The notes below the pieces were generated by a model. That model searched no databases and was not told the DNA's origin. It saw only the letters and a program-made list of their open reading frames with translations. Below, piece after piece: positions 15,402-15,874 of a stretch of 15,874 bases of DNA. The translations under genes and the position numbers were made by a program. Every line of letters starts with the position of its first letter. Positions within the stretch are counted from its first letter, which is position 1. Origin of the DNA: Deltaproteobacteria bacterium (GTDB taxonomy: Bacteria > Desulfobacterota > Desulfobacteria > Desulfobacterales > B30-G6); assembly GCA_019313725.1 (NCBI GenBank), contig JAFDAT010000040.1, positions 1-15,874 on the forward strand, given 5' to 3'.

Positions 15402-15569
15402 GGGTGTCTCCTATGACATATTATTGACGATAAGATGCTTCTCAATTCGTTCGCTTCTTGGATCAAACTTTGAGCATCATCTATAAATGAACGTTCAATG
15501 TTCGTTTTTCAAGATTTTTTCTGTAACTTCAGGCTGTTGAATCCTCTGACCCATATATTCTGTGATAGA

Positions 15570-15584
15570 GCCCCTTCTAGGGGC
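15570..15584 (-). other. Short hairpin downstream of recA
   Basis: GCCCC (15570-15574) and GGGGC (15580-15584) form a five-pair GC stem with a five-base loop, about 60 bases beyond the recA stop. No U-run follows on the minus strand, so it is at most a weak terminator or pause site. Confidence 0.3.
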
Positions 15585-15642
15585 AACGCAATGCCTGGTC
15601 CAGGATTCTTTACTATTTGGTGCTTGTTATTTGGAATTTTAT

Positions 15643-15874
15643 TCATGACTTATCAGGCTGATCCACCTCTGTTACTTCTTTTCCATCAGCGAGCCCTACG
15701 CTCTCCCGAACCCTTCTGTAAGCATCTTCAAAAATGTCCGGATTGTCGGTCAGAAAGGATTTGACGTTTTCACGCCCCTGCCCGATGCGCTCTCCGTTAT
15801 AGGAGTACCATGACCCGCTTTTTTCGATGATACCCTCCTCCACGCCCACATCCAAAAGATCACCGGTCCTGGAT
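15643..15874 (-). CDS. recA: RecA recombinase, C-terminal part, cut by the window edge
   Basis: The last 76 residues of RecA, the DNA-strand-exchange ATPase that also triggers LexA cleavage. The stretch SRTGDLLDVGVEEGIIEK followed by SGSWYSYNGERIGQGREN is the typical end of the RecA core. A C-terminal domain (FLTDNPDIFEDAYRRVRES) and a short acidic tail ending VDQPDKS follow. The frame is open to the window edge at 15873, so the true start lies outside. alaS follows 241 bases downstream without recX between them. Confidence 0.95.
   Translation of the reverse strand, partial: SRTGDLLDVGVEEGIIEKSGSWYSYNGERIGQGRENVKSFLTDNPDIFEDAYRRVRESVGLADGKEVTEVDQPDKS

Overview
The window reads as ordinary chromosome from an anaerobic Desulfobacterota (deltaproteobacterial) organism, probably a sulfate reducer of the Desulfobacteraceae/Desulfosarcina type. 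This is inferred from gene content and protein flavour and was not tested by any search. The pointers are a split four-subunit 2-oxoacid:ferredoxin oxidoreductase, a PlsB-type glycerol-3-phosphate acyltransferase, a plant-like DapB, and alaS following recA. No transposase, phage gene, CRISPR array, tRNA or rRNA was seen.

Left block (1-4158, all minus strand). In transcription order: a P-loop ATPase of the MinD/CobQ class, a two-cluster ferredoxin (delta subunit), then the alpha, beta and gamma subunits of a 2-oxoacid:ferredoxin oxidoreductase, then hisC, which runs off the left edge. A TTGACA promoter candidate lies ahead of the ATPase gene. A second one, just after a terminator-like hairpin, lies ahead of the ferredoxin gene. 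The ATPase gene may therefore be partly uncoupled from the enzyme genes. Beta and gamma overlap by one base (TAATG), and hisC starts 13 bases after gamma.

Middle block (4501-11551, mostly plus strand). A DUF1343/NamZ-type exo-N-acetylmuramidase is followed by an RNase HI with an extra N-terminal domain, which ends at a bidirectional terminator. Facing it is a small two-helix membrane protein on the minus strand. Divergent from that is plsB. Last comes a single protein joining a MurU-like nucleotidyltransferase to an AmgK-like sugar kinase. NamZ and the fusion would fit one pathway: release of N-acetylmuramic acid, anomeric phosphorylation and conversion to UDP-MurNAc, which is peptidoglycan salvage. 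Almost the whole gap between plsB and the fusion gene is a 168-base imperfect palindrome.

Right block (11728-15874). dapB (plus) converges on alaS (minus), with another long AT-rich inverted repeat between them. The recA 3' end (minus) lies upstream of alaS, with no recX between them.

The best leads are the MurU-AmgK fusion paired with a NamZ homologue, the 168-base palindrome in front of the fusion gene, the RNase HI N-terminal domain, and the small MamI-like membrane protein. I see no clear evidence of a wholly new multi-gene system.
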